A stretch of DNA of 64,000 nucleotides from Alphaproteobacteria bacterium (GTDB lineage: Bacteria; Pseudomonadota; Alphaproteobacteria; SHVP01). The position numbers were made by a program, and so were the translations under genes. Where the stretch lies: contig VGES01000001.1 of the NCBI GenBank assembly GCA_016869765.1, positions 124,001 through 188,000 of the forward strand. Reading direction: 5' to 3'. The notes beneath the pieces are model-generated. The model did no database searches, was not told where the DNA came from, and worked only from the letters and a program-made list of their open reading frames with translations. Below are positions 34,953 to 44,481 of the stretch, in pieces. How positions within the stretch are numbered: position 1 is the first letter of the stretch; every line of letters starts with the position of its first letter.

Positions 34953-36289
34953 GACGGCGCGATGCTCCCGCCGATCCCGTTCACGAGGTCGGCGAAGCCG
35001 GGAAAGCTGGTTGCGATCATCTCGGCTTCGTCGACCGTAACCGGGCTACCGGCTGCCATACCCATGACCAGGAACGCCATGGCGATGCGATGGTCACCTT
35101 CGGTCTGCACGGTGGCGCCCTGAGGCCGGCCACCGGACACGATCAGGCCGTCGTCGAGTTCTTCGACCGCGACGCCACCGGCCTGGAGTCCGCGCGCGAT
35201 CGCCCGCAGGCGATCGCTTTCCTTGACGCGCAGCTCCGCCAAACCCCGCATCGTCGTTTTTCCGCGAGCGAACGCCGCCGCCACCGAAAGAATCGGATAC
35301 TCGTCGATCATCGACGGCGCCCGTTCTGCCGGCACCTCGATGCCCGTGAGCGCGCTCGAACGTACGACGATATCGGCGACCGGCTCGCCGCCGACGTCGC
35401 GCGGATTGGTGAACGTGAGGTCGGCCCCCATATCCCGAAGCGTCGTGAACAGACCGGCGCGGAGCGGGTTCAAGCCGACGGCCTCGATCGTCAATTCGGA
35501 GTCGGGGGTGATCGCGGCTGCCACGGCGAAGAACGCTGCCGATGACGGGTCGGCGGGCACACGGATCGCGCAGCCCGTCAGCTCCGGTTGGCCTTCGATC
35601 ATGATATGGCGGCCATCGGCTTGGTCCTCGACGACGACCTTCGCACCGAAGTGACGGATCATCCGCTCGGTGTGATCGCGTGTGGCGGCGCTCTCGATGA
35701 CGGTCGTCCGCCCAGGTGCGTGCAAGCCCGCGAGCAGCACCGCCGACTTCACCTGGGCGCTCGGCACCGGCAGCCGGTATTCGATGGACAGCGGCATCGC
35801 GCTTCCCGTGATGGCGAGCGGCAGTCGATCCCCGGAGCGCGCGACATAGCTGATCCCCATCCGGGCTAGTGGCTGGACGATCCGCCCCATCGGCCGGCGG
35901 CAGAGCGAGCGATCCCCGGTGAAGAACGTGGTGAACGGATGCCCGGCGGCCACGCCCATCAACAATCGGACTCCTGTGCCGGAGTTGCCGAGGTCTTGGA
36001 CGCACGCGGGTTCGGCGAGGCCGCTGACGCCGCGACCATGGATCGACCAATGGCTTGGCCCGAGCCGCGTGACCTCGGCACCGAAGTTGCGCATGGCCTC
36101 GGCGGTCCGCAGGACGTCGTCCCCCTCCAATAGGCCGTGCACGACCGTCTCGCCGACGCTCAGTCCTCCCAAAATGAGGGCCCGATGCGAGATCGATTTG
36201 TCGCCCGGTACCGAAAGTCGCCCGCGCAAGCGGCGCGTCGGCGTCGAACGGAGTCGGGCGACAGCAGGCGAAGATTCTGAGGCAGTCAT
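34949..36289 (-). CDS. aroA: 3-phosphoshikimate 1-carboxyvinyltransferase (EPSP synthase)
   Basis: [55 protein letters not shown]. Confidence 0.97.
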   Translation of the reverse strand: MTASESSPAVARLRSTPTRRLRGRLSVPGDKSISHRALILGGLSVGETVVHGLLEGDDVLRTAEAMRNFGAEVTRLGPSHWSIHGRGVSGLAEPACVQDLGNSGTGVRLLMGVAAGHPFTTFFTGDRSLCRRPMGRIVQPLARMGISYVARSGDRLPLAITGSAMPLSIEYRLPVPSAQVKSAVLLAGLHAPGRTTVIESAATRDHTERMIRHFGAKVVVEDQADGRHIMIEGQPELTGCAIRVPADPSSAAFFAVAAAITPDSELTIEAVGLNPLRAGLFTTLRDMGADLTFTNPRDVGGEPVADIVVRSSALTGIEVPAERAPSMIDEYPILSVAAAFARGKTTMRGLAELRVKESDRLRAIARGLQAGGVAVEELDDGLIVSGGRPQGATVQTEGDHRIAMAFLVMGMAAGSPVTVDEAEMIATSFPGFADLVNGIGGSIAPS

Positions 36290-36424
36290 GGCGGGTGTCG
36301 GCCTCTCTAGCACAGCCTTCGCGGTGATCGCCATCACGGCGGATTGCTGACAAAGCTTTTGACAGCGCTGGTCGGCCGTGGCATTGGGGGCCCCGCGAAA
36401 AACGCAAGGTAGCGGAGGCTGCCC

Positions 36425-36754
36425 GTGGCCAAACCGGAATGGGGCAACAAGCACGTCTGTCAGAATTGTGGGGCGCGATTCTACGACCTCCGCAAAGATA
36501 CTCCCGTGTGCCCGTCGTGTGGCACGACGCAAGATACGAAGGTGCGAACGACGACACGCAAGGCCAAGGCCGAACCGCCGAAGCCGGTGAAGGAGCGTCG
36601 TCCGCCGCCGGCACCCGCGGCCGAGACGCCGGAGCCCGAATTCGCCAGCGAGGCTGAAGAGGACGAGAAGGACGACGCGCTCGAGGACACCTCCGACCTC
36701 GGAGAAGACGAGGACATCGGCGAGGTGATCGAGCCCGAGAGCGAAGAGCGCTGA
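36425..36754 (+). CDS. TIGR02300 family protein (zinc-ribbon-like N-terminus, acidic C-terminus)
   Basis: [32 protein letters not shown]; conserved position divergent from aroA. Confidence 0.88.
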   Translation: MAKPEWGNKHVCQNCGARFYDLRKDTPVCPSCGTTQDTKVRTTTRKAKAEPPKPVKERRPPPAPAAETPEPEFASEAEEDEKDDALEDTSDLGEDEDIGEVIEPESEER

Positions 36755-36840
36755 GCGCCGACTGGTGCTTTCCCCTTGATTTGGCCCAGGCCGGGCCCTA
36801 GCTTCCGACCCGCGAGCGCGAGCTCGTCCCAACACATTTC

Positions 36841-36916
<76 letters not shown>

Positions 36917-36927
36917 GACCACGCGAG

Positions 36928-36960
36928 AGGGGGCTAGCCGTACGGGCTGGCCCCTTTTTT
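36928..36960 (+). terminator. Rho-independent terminator after tRNA-Ala
   Basis: GGGGGCTAGCC-GTAC-GGGCTGGCCCC-TTTTTT. Confidence 0.88.
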
Positions 36961-36984
36961 CTTGGGGCGAGAGGGCGGCCGGCG

Positions 36985-37596
36985 CTAACCCAGCACGACC
37001 TCGAAGAAGGCCTTGCGCGCGCCACGCTCGATCTCCTCGGCCGTGACGAGGGAAACGGCCACGCGCTCGCGATCCTCGGCGCTGAGCGATCGGAATAGGC
37101 CGTCACGGGCGTTTTGCGGATGCCCAGCAACATACATTTGCGTCACCAGCCGTTGGCCGCGCGGCGGAATCACGGCAACGTGGATGTGCGGCGTGCGGCC
37201 GGGATAGGGAACCGGGACGATGGTTCGGAAGCGATAGGTGCCGTCGGAGGCCGTCGTTGCCGATCCGAAGCCTTGGAAGTCGGGATCGGCGGGACCGCGG
37301 GAATCGCGCGGGTGGTGGTAACGCCCCGCCGCATCGCACTGCCAGATTTCGACGCGGGCCCCCGCAATGACACGTTCGTCGCGATCGACCACGCGCCCCA
37401 ACAGATGCAGGAGATCCCCGTTCGCCCGCGCAGAGCGACCGGCGACCTGAACCAGATCACTGTCCGAATCGAGCGGCAGGGTCGTCGGGTAGAACGGTCC
37501 TTCGGTTTGGCGTGGCGTGGGCTCCAGTGCCCAGGCCGGCAACGGGAGACCCGAGGCGAGCCCAGCCAACAACACGTGGCGGCGTGAGAAATTCAT
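36985..37596 (-). CDS. Intradiol ring-cleavage dioxygenase-like protein with Tat-like signal
   Basis: [23 protein letters not shown] leader; [38 protein letters not shown] (Tyr/His Fe ligands). Confidence 0.85.
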   Translation of the reverse strand: MNFSRRHVLLAGLASGLPLPAWALEPTPRQTEGPFYPTTLPLDSDSDLVQVAGRSARANGDLLHLLGRVVDRDERVIAGARVEIWQCDAAGRYHHPRDSRGPADPDFQGFGSATTASDGTYRFRTIVPVPYPGRTPHIHVAVIPPRGQRLVTQMYVAGHPQNARDGLFRSLSAEDRERVAVSLVTAEEIERGARKAFFEVVLG

Positions 37597-37677
37597 CGGT
37601 CGTCCTCCTGGTCTCCAGCACGGCGCAACGGTCGCGATTCCGTCGCCGGCCCGCCAGCGTATCCGAACGTTGCCGAA

Positions 37678-40194
37678 CTAGCGCGCGATCGCCAGCGTTC
37701 GCGACCCGCCCAGGACGAAGCCGCCGTAAACCGCCGGAGGCAGGCCGCGGGTGCGGGCGGCATTACGGGCCGTGAGCCACGCCTGGCCGAGGTCGCCCTT
37801 TTCGGCCGCCTCGTGGAACACGGTCATGAACAGGCGCGTCCCTTCGTCCTCGACCGGCCACAGGCTATTGAGCAGGGCGCGGGTGCCACCGAGATAGAAG
37901 CTGCGCGCGAGGCCGAGAAAATCTTCGCCCGCCTCGGCGGTTCCCAATCCCGTCTCGCAGGCGGACAACACGACGAGGTTGGCGGCAATTGGTCGATCGA
38001 AAAGGTTTGCCGCCGTAAGCGCACGAACCTCGGTCGGCCCACTCAGATAGATCGCCGAATCGAGTGGGCGCTCGGCGTCGAATGCGCCGTGGGTTGCGAG
38101 ATGCAGGATCGTCGTTCCCTGCCCCACGGTCTGGCGCAGCCGTTCCTCGGTCGCCGCGCCGCCGATCAGGGGCTCCACCTGGTAGCGCCCGGCGACCTCG
38201 CCCGCCTCGGCGCGGGCGCCCGGCAACGCGGGAAGTCGGCCCCGAAAGTCGGGATCACCGACGATGGTGGGCCTACCGCCCGCTGCGGAAGCGTCCTCTC
38301 GCTGGAGCCAGCCGCCCGTCGGCAATACCACCACCGGAATCTCGATCGATAACGCGCCCCACGGCACGAAATGAAAATCGCCGCTCGGCACGACGTAGAG
38401 CGTGTTCGTGGCGCCCCACTGCTTCACGCCGAGCGCGGCATCGAGCGCCTGGACGGAGGCGGTCATCGCCGCCGTGTCCAGGTTGGTCATGCCCTCGGCA
38501 AACGCCTTGAGCAGGGCGCGCAAATCTGCGGTGCGCAGGGTCAGGGTTTGCAGGCGCGCCTGTTGGGAATCGGCGAGGAGGACGCGCACCTCATCGCTGG
38601 CGCGACCGGGGAACGCGTAGGCCAGCACGTCACCGGGCTTCAGAGACCGACGCACGTCGGCCAGCGTGTGGGTGGCAATGTCGAGCGTATCGGCGAGTTC
38701 GGGTGCCCGCGCCCGCAGGGCCTGCATCAGGGTCTCGCGTTGGCGGCGCAGATCCGTTTCGCGCTGGGCGGCTTGTGGGCTGGCGCCCAGACCCGTCGCC
38801 GCGATCCGTTCCTGGCGAATTCGGCGATCCAAGTCCCTCACCTGCAACAGTGTTGCGCGCTCCTGCGCCACGCCCGCGCTGCGATCGGCGAGCAGGTCGA
38901 CGAACGCGCGAGCGCGTCCGCGCTCGAGGCTTTCGAACAATTGGTCGGGATCGTTTCGGGCAGCAGCGATCGCCGCCAGGCGATAGGTGATGTCCTCCTT
39001 GCTGACGCCGAAGCGACGCTTCGAACGATCGGTCGCCAGGCCGCCCGACACGGTATCGACAGCGACCTGGGCGCGGCGAAAGGCCTGTTCGGCGTCGGCG
39101 GCGCGGTTGAGTGCCAGCAACGCCTCGCCACGGGCGGCTTCGACGCGCCAGACCAGGTCGATCAGTCCGATGGCGTTGGCCTGTTGCACGGCCTGGGCTG
39201 CTATCGGTTCACCCTCGGCCATTCGACCGATGGCGAACAGCGACCAGGCCCGGAAGGCATCGGTCGTCGCCGATCCTGCCGCAAAACCGATGGCCTCGAA
39301 GAAGCGCCGTGCCGCATTGAACGCGCTGTCGCCCGCCGCCGGGTCGCGGCGCACGATCGTGCGGGCCGTTCCAACGAACACGAGGTTCTGGGCCCGTCCG
39401 ACCCAGCTATCGCCGTGGACGGGCAACACGCCCTGGGCATCAGGCATGGCCGCTACGAAGTGCACGTCGTTGAAGCGTTGTTCGGCTTCCTCGGCCCACG
39501 GCAAAGCGACATCGGCTTGGCCGCGCAACAGGTGGGCACCCGCCAGAATGGCATAGGCCCTGAGCTGGGCTGTGGTTTGCCAGACCATGTGCAGAATTTC
39601 GTTGTCGCTCGGGCGATTGGAATACGACGTCGGCAATCGCCACCGTTTGGTTTCTTCGGCGACGAGCGAGGCATCTGCAATGGCGCCGTCGAGGTCGCCG
39701 AGCCACAGGCGTGCTTCCGCCCGCAGCGCCCGCGTGTCGAGCGACTTACCGAAGGCCGCAATCTCGAGGCGTGCCGCGTTCTGCAGTTCTTCCTCGGCAT
39801 CGGCCGCTCGCCCCATCATGATCATCGCGTGGGCGCGCAGGGAATTGTGGACCCACCGGATATCGGGGCGACTGGGCGCCGAAGCCCGGGCCAGCGCCGC
39901 GAGGGTCCGCTCGCCGTCATTGGCCAGGAAGGCGGCATAAGCTTCCGCGAGCTCCGGGGTAACTCGCAAGCCGTAGGAGTTCCGCTCGCCCGCCCGCGGA
40001 GTCGTGACTTTGCCGGTCGGGAGCGGAATTGGCCGTTCGTTTCGGCGTCCATCGGGAGGGCGGACGTTCTTGACCACGGCCGCGGGGGCCTCAGGCAGCG
40101 GGTTCCCGTCGTTCTGGGCCCCGGCGTCCGTCGTGATCACCGCGACCGAAAGAAGACCCGCCGCGACTAGCCGAAGCCGATTTCCACCAGCCAT
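37678..40194 (-). CDS. TPR-CHAT domain protein (caspase-like), predicted exported
   Basis: N-terminal signal-like GNRLRLVAAGLLSVAVITTDAGAQ; TPR-like repeats; CHAT motifs TTILHLATHGAFDAERPLDSAIYLSGP (His) and ANLVVLSACETGLGTAEAGEDFLGLARSFYLGGTRALLNSLWPVED (Cys). Confidence 0.9.
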   Translation of the reverse strand: MAGGNRLRLVAAGLLSVAVITTDAGAQNDGNPLPEAPAAVVKNVRPPDGRRNERPIPLPTGKVTTPRAGERNSYGLRVTPELAEAYAAFLANDGERTLAALARASAPSRPDIRWVHNSLRAHAMIMMGRAADAEEELQNAARLEIAAFGKSLDTRALRAEARLWLGDLDGAIADASLVAEETKRWRLPTSYSNRPSDNEILHMVWQTTAQLRAYAILAGAHLLRGQADVALPWAEEAEQRFNDVHFVAAMPDAQGVLPVHGDSWVGRAQNLVFVGTARTIVRRDPAAGDSAFNAARRFFEAIGFAAGSATTDAFRAWSLFAIGRMAEGEPIAAQAVQQANAIGLIDLVWRVEAARGEALLALNRAADAEQAFRRAQVAVDTVSGGLATDRSKRRFGVSKEDITYRLAAIAAARNDPDQLFESLERGRARAFVDLLADRSAGVAQERATLLQVRDLDRRIRQERIAATGLGASPQAAQRETDLRRQRETLMQALRARAPELADTLDIATHTLADVRRSLKPGDVLAYAFPGRASDEVRVLLADSQQARLQTLTLRTADLRALLKAFAEGMTNLDTAAMTASVQALDAALGVKQWGATNTLYVVPSGDFHFVPWGALSIEIPVVVLPTGGWLQREDASAAGGRPTIVGDPDFRGRLPALPGARAEAGEVAGRYQVEPLIGGAATEERLRQTVGQGTTILHLATHGAFDAERPLDSAIYLSGPTEVRALTAANLFDRPIAANLVVLSACETGLGTAEAGEDFLGLARSFYLGGTRALLNSLWPVEDEGTRLFMTVFHEAAEKGDLGQAWLTARNAARTRGLPPAVYGGFVLGGSRTLAIAR

Positions 40195-40257
40195 CGAGAC
40201 CTTCTCTGAGGCGTTCGAATCGTAGCAGTCAGTCTAGAACCGTGCCGCACGGGAAGG

Positions 40258-41391
40258 TCATAGGGAAAACGTCGGTCCGCGCGCATTCCGGGCCGCCGCT
40301 TCGTTGCTCAAGAACGTCAGCAGCATGAAGCGTGTCCCTCGGGTGACGTCGGTCACTTCGTGCAGCACTGAGCAACTGAACACCAGGGCTTCGCCGGCGC
40401 TGGCGCGATAGGTCTCGGGTCCGTACTCGGGAAACCGCAACATCCCGCCGTCGTATTCGCTGGCATCGTTGAGGAAGAGGGAAACGGCAAAGCGGCGGTG
40501 GGCAGAGATCGGCGATATGTTGTCGCGATGCGCCCGGAAGTAGCCGCCGGTCGAGTGCTGATCGAGATAGGCCGCGATCTTGAACCCGGTCGTTCGCGTC
40601 GCGAGGAATTGGTAGGCCTTGGCCACCTCCGGAACGATTCGGCGTCGGAAGAGATCCGCGAGATTCGCGTTGAGGGCGGGGTCGACGATTTCGTGGTCGC
40701 GCCGGCGTTTCGCCGTTTGTGCGTAGGCGTCTATCTCCGCGTTCGCCCGGTTGTCGATCGTCCCAGAGGCTTCGTTCCCTTTGCTCCGCCACCATTCGGT
40801 CAGTTCGCGACATTGATCACGGCTCATCACTCTGGGGATCCAGAGGACTGGGGCCGACCGTGGTACCGAAAACGCGGCGCCGGGGTCGAGGATCTCGCGC
40901 GCGCCACTTAGGACACCCTCGACATGATCGCGCGCCGGGCCACCACGATCGACACGCCGCACGCGCAGGCCGATGTCGAGCACGTAAGTCGTCAGGGCGG
41001 GCCTCGGTCGGTCGGCTCCGCAGAACGCGTAGAACGCTGTCGTGTCTCCGGCGGTGTCGGCAAGGACGCCCCACGGCAGGACGACCCGCTGCGCCAATGC
41101 TGCGTTCTCGGCCGGCGCCAATCGCGTCACGATGAACAGGTCGACGACCTTCAGGGCGTCGGCCGCCGCTGCGAAGGGACGGAGGTTCACGTCGTAATCG
41201 CGGTCGCAGAATACGAGCACGATGGGCTTGCCGCGCGAGTGTATGACGGGGCTCGTCGCCTGGCCGATCACGTCCGGCAGCGCAAAATTGGGGATGGCAT
41301 CGCCAGGCTCCAACACGTACGGGGTCATCGCCATCGCCGCTCTTCCCTGAGGTTTCGGCCCTAGCATCGGCGGCCTCGCGATCGATCGCAA
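40258..41391 (-). CDS. Fusion of peroxiredoxin/AhpC-TSA-like thioredoxin fold with prolyl-4-hydroxylase-like 2OG-Fe(II) oxygenase
   Basis: N-terminal LEPGDAIPNFALPDVIGQ...KPIVLVFCDRDYDVNLRPF; C-terminal GGYFRAHRDN...FLNDASEYDGGMLRFPEYG...GEALVFSCSVLHEVTDVTRGTRFMLLTFL (HxD..H..R). Start codon may lie downstream of 41391. Confidence 0.85.
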   Translation of the reverse strand: MRSIARPPMLGPKPQGRAAMAMTPYVLEPGDAIPNFALPDVIGQATSPVIHSRGKPIVLVFCDRDYDVNLRPFAAAADALKVVDLFIVTRLAPAENAALAQRVVLPWGVLADTAGDTTAFYAFCGADRPRPALTTYVLDIGLRVRRVDRGGPARDHVEGVLSGAREILDPGAAFSVPRSAPVLWIPRVMSRDQCRELTEWWRSKGNEASGTIDNRANAEIDAYAQTAKRRRDHEIVDPALNANLADLFRRRIVPEVAKAYQFLATRTTGFKIAAYLDQHSTGGYFRAHRDNISPISAHRRFAVSLFLNDASEYDGGMLRFPEYGPETYRASAGEALVFSCSVLHEVTDVTRGTRFMLLTFLSNEAAARNARGPTFSL

Positions 41392-41454
41392 GCGAACCAG
41401 GACTCGGTGCTCCGGCTTGCGCTATCGTCGCCGCAACGACGGGGGGGGAAGCCC

Positions 41455-42441
41455 ATGAATCGTGTCAGTCCGTTGCAGCGTGTCTCCGTATTCGTTCGCG
41501 ATACCGAGCGATCGTTGGCGCTCTATCGTGATGTCCTTGGTCTCACCGTGGTCGATACGCGCAGCTTGCAGGGGCCGGTAATCGCCAAGATGCTCGGCCT
41601 CAAGGACTGCAAGATCCGCGTGACCTACCTGACGTCTGAAAACAGCGAGATCGCCCGCGTCGGACTGTTCGAAGTCTCCGATCCACGCCCCCCGGTCCTG
41701 GCGCCTCCCTCGCGGCACAACGTCATCCACTCTGGCCAGATGATCATGGTGTTCGACACCGCCCATATTCCCGAAATCCACGCTGCGGCGAAAAAAATGG
41801 GATTGCCCGCGCTGTGCGAGCCGATGGCAATTCGTGGCTCCAAGGGTGGAACCTACGACGAGTACATCTTCTTCGATCCGGACGGGGCCCTGGTCGACAT
41901 GATCCACTATACGCCCGACCCCGGTGGCAGCAGCGGCGACTCGGCAGCGCGAGTCGGGGGACCCTCGGGTCCGACGTCGAACCGGACGTCACCGATCCTG
42001 CGTGCCTCGATCTTCGTGCGCGATCTCGAACGCTCGCTTGCGCTCTATCGCGATATCCTGGGGCTTTCGGTGATCGATCGCCGCGAGTTCGGCGGACCTC
42101 AAGTGGGCGCCATCCTGGGCCTCGGGGACTGCAAACTCCGGGTGGCCTACCTCACCGCCAAGGATTCGCCCATCGGGCGGATCGGCCTGTTCGAAGTCAC
42201 TTCGCCGCGACCACCGGAGTTGGCACGACCGGCGACCAATACCATCCATATCGGCCAAGCGGCGATCATCCTGAGCACGAGCCAAGTCCAGGCGCTTCAT
42301 GGGGATCTCAAGCGCGCCGGATTTTCGTTCCTGTGCGAGCCCATCGGGTTCACCCGACCTGGCGGCGGCACCTTCACCGAGATGTTCTTCTTCGATCCGG
42401 ATGGCGTGACGATAGGCGTGATTCAGCTCACGCCGGCTTAG
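41455..42441 (+). CDS. Tandem VOC (glyoxalase/bleomycin-resistance) domain protein
   Basis: Two homologous halves: SVFVRDTERSLALYRDVLGLTVVD... and SIFVRDLERSLALYRDILGLSVID... Confidence 0.9.
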   Translation: MNRVSPLQRVSVFVRDTERSLALYRDVLGLTVVDTRSLQGPVIAKMLGLKDCKIRVTYLTSENSEIARVGLFEVSDPRPPVLAPPSRHNVIHSGQMIMVFDTAHIPEIHAAAKKMGLPALCEPMAIRGSKGGTYDEYIFFDPDGALVDMIHYTPDPGGSSGDSAARVGGPSGPTSNRTSPILRASIFVRDLERSLALYRDILGLSVIDRREFGGPQVGAILGLGDCKLRVAYLTAKDSPIGRIGLFEVTSPRPPELARPATNTIHIGQAAIILSTSQVQALHGDLKRAGFSFLCEPIGFTRPGGGTFTEMFFFDPDGVTIGVIQLTPA

Positions 42442-42925
42442 TTGTCCCGGACTTCACCGCATCCTCAGACACCGCTTTCTCGGCCGAGGCCGCTCCGTTT
42501 GTCGCCTCGCCACTCCCCTCCTCGGCGCGAAAGACGTCGGCGTAGCTCTTCTGCGCCTTTCGCTTCATGAACTCGTCCGTCATGCTGCGAACCCGTCCGA
42601 CCATGATGACGAGAATTCGTCGCATCACCGGGTTCATTTCCTCGAGACGTTTGACGAAATCCTCGCGTGGGACGGCGACAAGTTCACATTCCGTGGTGGT
42701 GACGGCGCTCGCCATGCGCGGCCGGTCGTCGAACAGCGCCATTTCACCGCAGATGTCGCCGGGCCCAAGGGTCGACACGACTTTGGGGTAGGAGCTCCGA
42801 ACGCCGCGACGAATCTCCACCTGACCCTTCATGATCAGGTAGGCTGCGTCCCCCTTGTCCCCTTCATCGAACAGTATCTTTCCCGGTCCGATGTTCGTCC
42901 GTTCGAACGACTTGATCTTGTCCAT
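42428..42925 (-). CDS. Cyclic nucleotide-binding domain protein
   Basis: FDEGDKGDAAYLIMKGQVEI...LGPGDICGEMALFDDRPRMASAVTTTECELVAV. Confidence 0.88.
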   Translation of the reverse strand: MDKIKSFERTNIGPGKILFDEGDKGDAAYLIMKGQVEIRRGVRSSYPKVVSTLGPGDICGEMALFDDRPRMASAVTTTECELVAVPREDFVKRLEEMNPVMRRILVIMVGRVRSMTDEFMKRKAQKSYADVFRAEEGSGEATNGAASAEKAVSEDAVKSGTTKPA

Positions 42926-42993
42926 CGTTACGCCCCCTCTCACCTTCTAGTCCTAACACGTCCCTAGACCCGCGCGGCAAGCCCCTCCAGGTC

Positions 42994-43728
42994 ATGTCCG
43001 ACAATTCATCCGTCACCGGCCAGCGTACCACCCAGCCTTGGTATCGCGATGTGATCACCGGCACCGTCGTGACGGTGCCAGTCCTGCTCGTCTATTTCGC
43101 GATGGGCGTCACCTACGGGGTTCTGGCGCTCGAACGCGGGTTCTCCGACTTCAACACGGTGCTGATGTCCGCTCTGGTTTACGCCGGAACGGCCCAGCTC
43201 GTTGGAGTCGAAATGATGGCGAGTGCCGTTCCGGTCAGCTCCGTCTTGATCACGACGTTGGTGATCAACTCGCGGTTCTTCGTCATGGCCGCGAGCCTCA
43301 CGCCCAATCTTGAAAACTACTCGCTCGGTCAACGGGTGTTCTATGGCCTGCAGCTGACCGATGCGACGTTTGCGTTGAACACCGCCCGCTTTGCCGCGGG
43401 TCGGCCGAGCAAGATCGAGATCTTCACGACCGCGATCACCGGCCATCTGGTCTGGATCGGCTCGACGATGGCTGGCGTCGTGATCGGGCGAACCGTCGGA
43501 AACCTCAACGCCTATGGCGTCGATTTCGCCATGCCGGCCATGTTCATCGCGCTGATGACGCCGCTGATCCGAAGCCGGACCCAAGTAGTGGTGGCCGTTG
43601 CGGCGGGCGCAGCGACGTTGGTTTGCTTTGCCCTAGGGTTTGCCTACTGGACCATCCTATGCGCGACGCTCGTCGGGGTCCTGGTAGGATTTGTGAGGGA
43701 ACGATGGACCAAGACGTTGTCAGCCTGA
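42994..43728 (+). CDS. AzlC family (branched-chain amino acid export) permease
   Basis: VYFAMGVTYGVLALERGFSDFNTVLMSALVYAGTAQLVGVEM; paired with AzlD. Confidence 0.9.
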   Translation: MSDNSSVTGQRTTQPWYRDVITGTVVTVPVLLVYFAMGVTYGVLALERGFSDFNTVLMSALVYAGTAQLVGVEMMASAVPVSSVLITTLVINSRFFVMAASLTPNLENYSLGQRVFYGLQLTDATFALNTARFAAGRPSKIEIFTTAITGHLVWIGSTMAGVVIGRTVGNLNAYGVDFAMPAMFIALMTPLIRSRTQVVVAVAAGAATLVCFALGFAYWTILCATLVGVLVGFVRERWTKTLSA

Positions 43729-44030
43729 CCATTCTCGGAATGGCCGCAGTCACCTTGGCGCTCAAAGCCGTGCCGTTGGTCGCCCTTGCTCGGCGCTCGC
43801 TGCCGCCGGTGGTGCACGACCTGTTGCGCCACCTGCCGATCGCTGTGCTCTCGGCTATGACCGTCCAGCTGGTTGCGGTGAAGGATGGGGCGCCGTTCCT
43901 CGCCTTCGACAACATCGCCTTGATCGCGGCGATTCCGACGGTCATCGTGGGGGTCGTGAGTCGGAATCTGTTCTTGACCATCGCGTTCGGGGTCGGGTTT
44001 CTCGCTGCCATGCGCGCGTTTTCGACGTGA
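43704..44030 (+). CDS. AzlD family protein
   Basis: MAAVTLALKAVPLVALARRSLPPVVHDLLRHLPIAVLSAMTVQL; overlaps azlC-like gene. Confidence 0.85.
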   Translation: MDQDVVSLTILGMAAVTLALKAVPLVALARRSLPPVVHDLLRHLPIAVLSAMTVQLVAVKDGAPFLAFDNIALIAAIPTVIVGVVSRNLFLTIAFGVGFLAAMRAFST

Positions 44031-44452
44031 TGAGCGCGTCGCCGCCGCGCGTCGCAATCCCCGACGAAGAGCTCCACGTCGAGTTCGTGCGCGCCTCGGG
44101 TCCCGGAGGCCAGAATGTCAACAAGGTGGCGACGGCCGTGCAGTTGCGCTTCGATGCACGCCACAGCCGCGTGGTCTCGCCGTCCGTGTTCGCGCGGCTC
44201 GCCAGCCTCGCCGGACGGCGCATGACCAAGGATGGGGTCGTGGTCATTCACGCGGTTCGCCATCGCACGCAGGAACGCAATCGGGCCGATGCCTTGGCCC
44301 GGTTGGAAGCGCTGCTGGCGGCGGCGATGGTCGTTCCGCGGGAGCGTCGGGCGACGCGCCCGTCCAAGGGGTCCAAGCGCCGGCGGCTCGAAAGCAAACG
44401 CCGCCGTGCCCAGATCAAAAGCGCGCGAGGTCGGGTCGGTGTCGACGAGTAG
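44027..44452 (+). CDS. arfB: Alternative ribosome-rescue peptidyl-tRNA hydrolase ArfB
   Basis: IPDEELHVEFVRASGPGGQNVNKVATAVQLRFD (GGQ); basic C-terminal tail SKRRRLESKRRRAQIKSARGR. Confidence 0.93.
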   Translation: MMSASPPRVAIPDEELHVEFVRASGPGGQNVNKVATAVQLRFDARHSRVVSPSVFARLASLAGRRMTKDGVVVIHAVRHRTQERNRADALARLEALLAAAMVVPRERRATRPSKGSKRRRLESKRRRAQIKSARGRVGVDE

Positions 44453-44481
44453 GTGCGGTCAACGATTGCGTCACCGGCGGC

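Noticed and set aside
38371-40170. 599-aa plus-strand ORF opposite the TPR-CHAT gene
   Set aside because: Shadow ORF; the minus strand has the conserved CHAT motifs.
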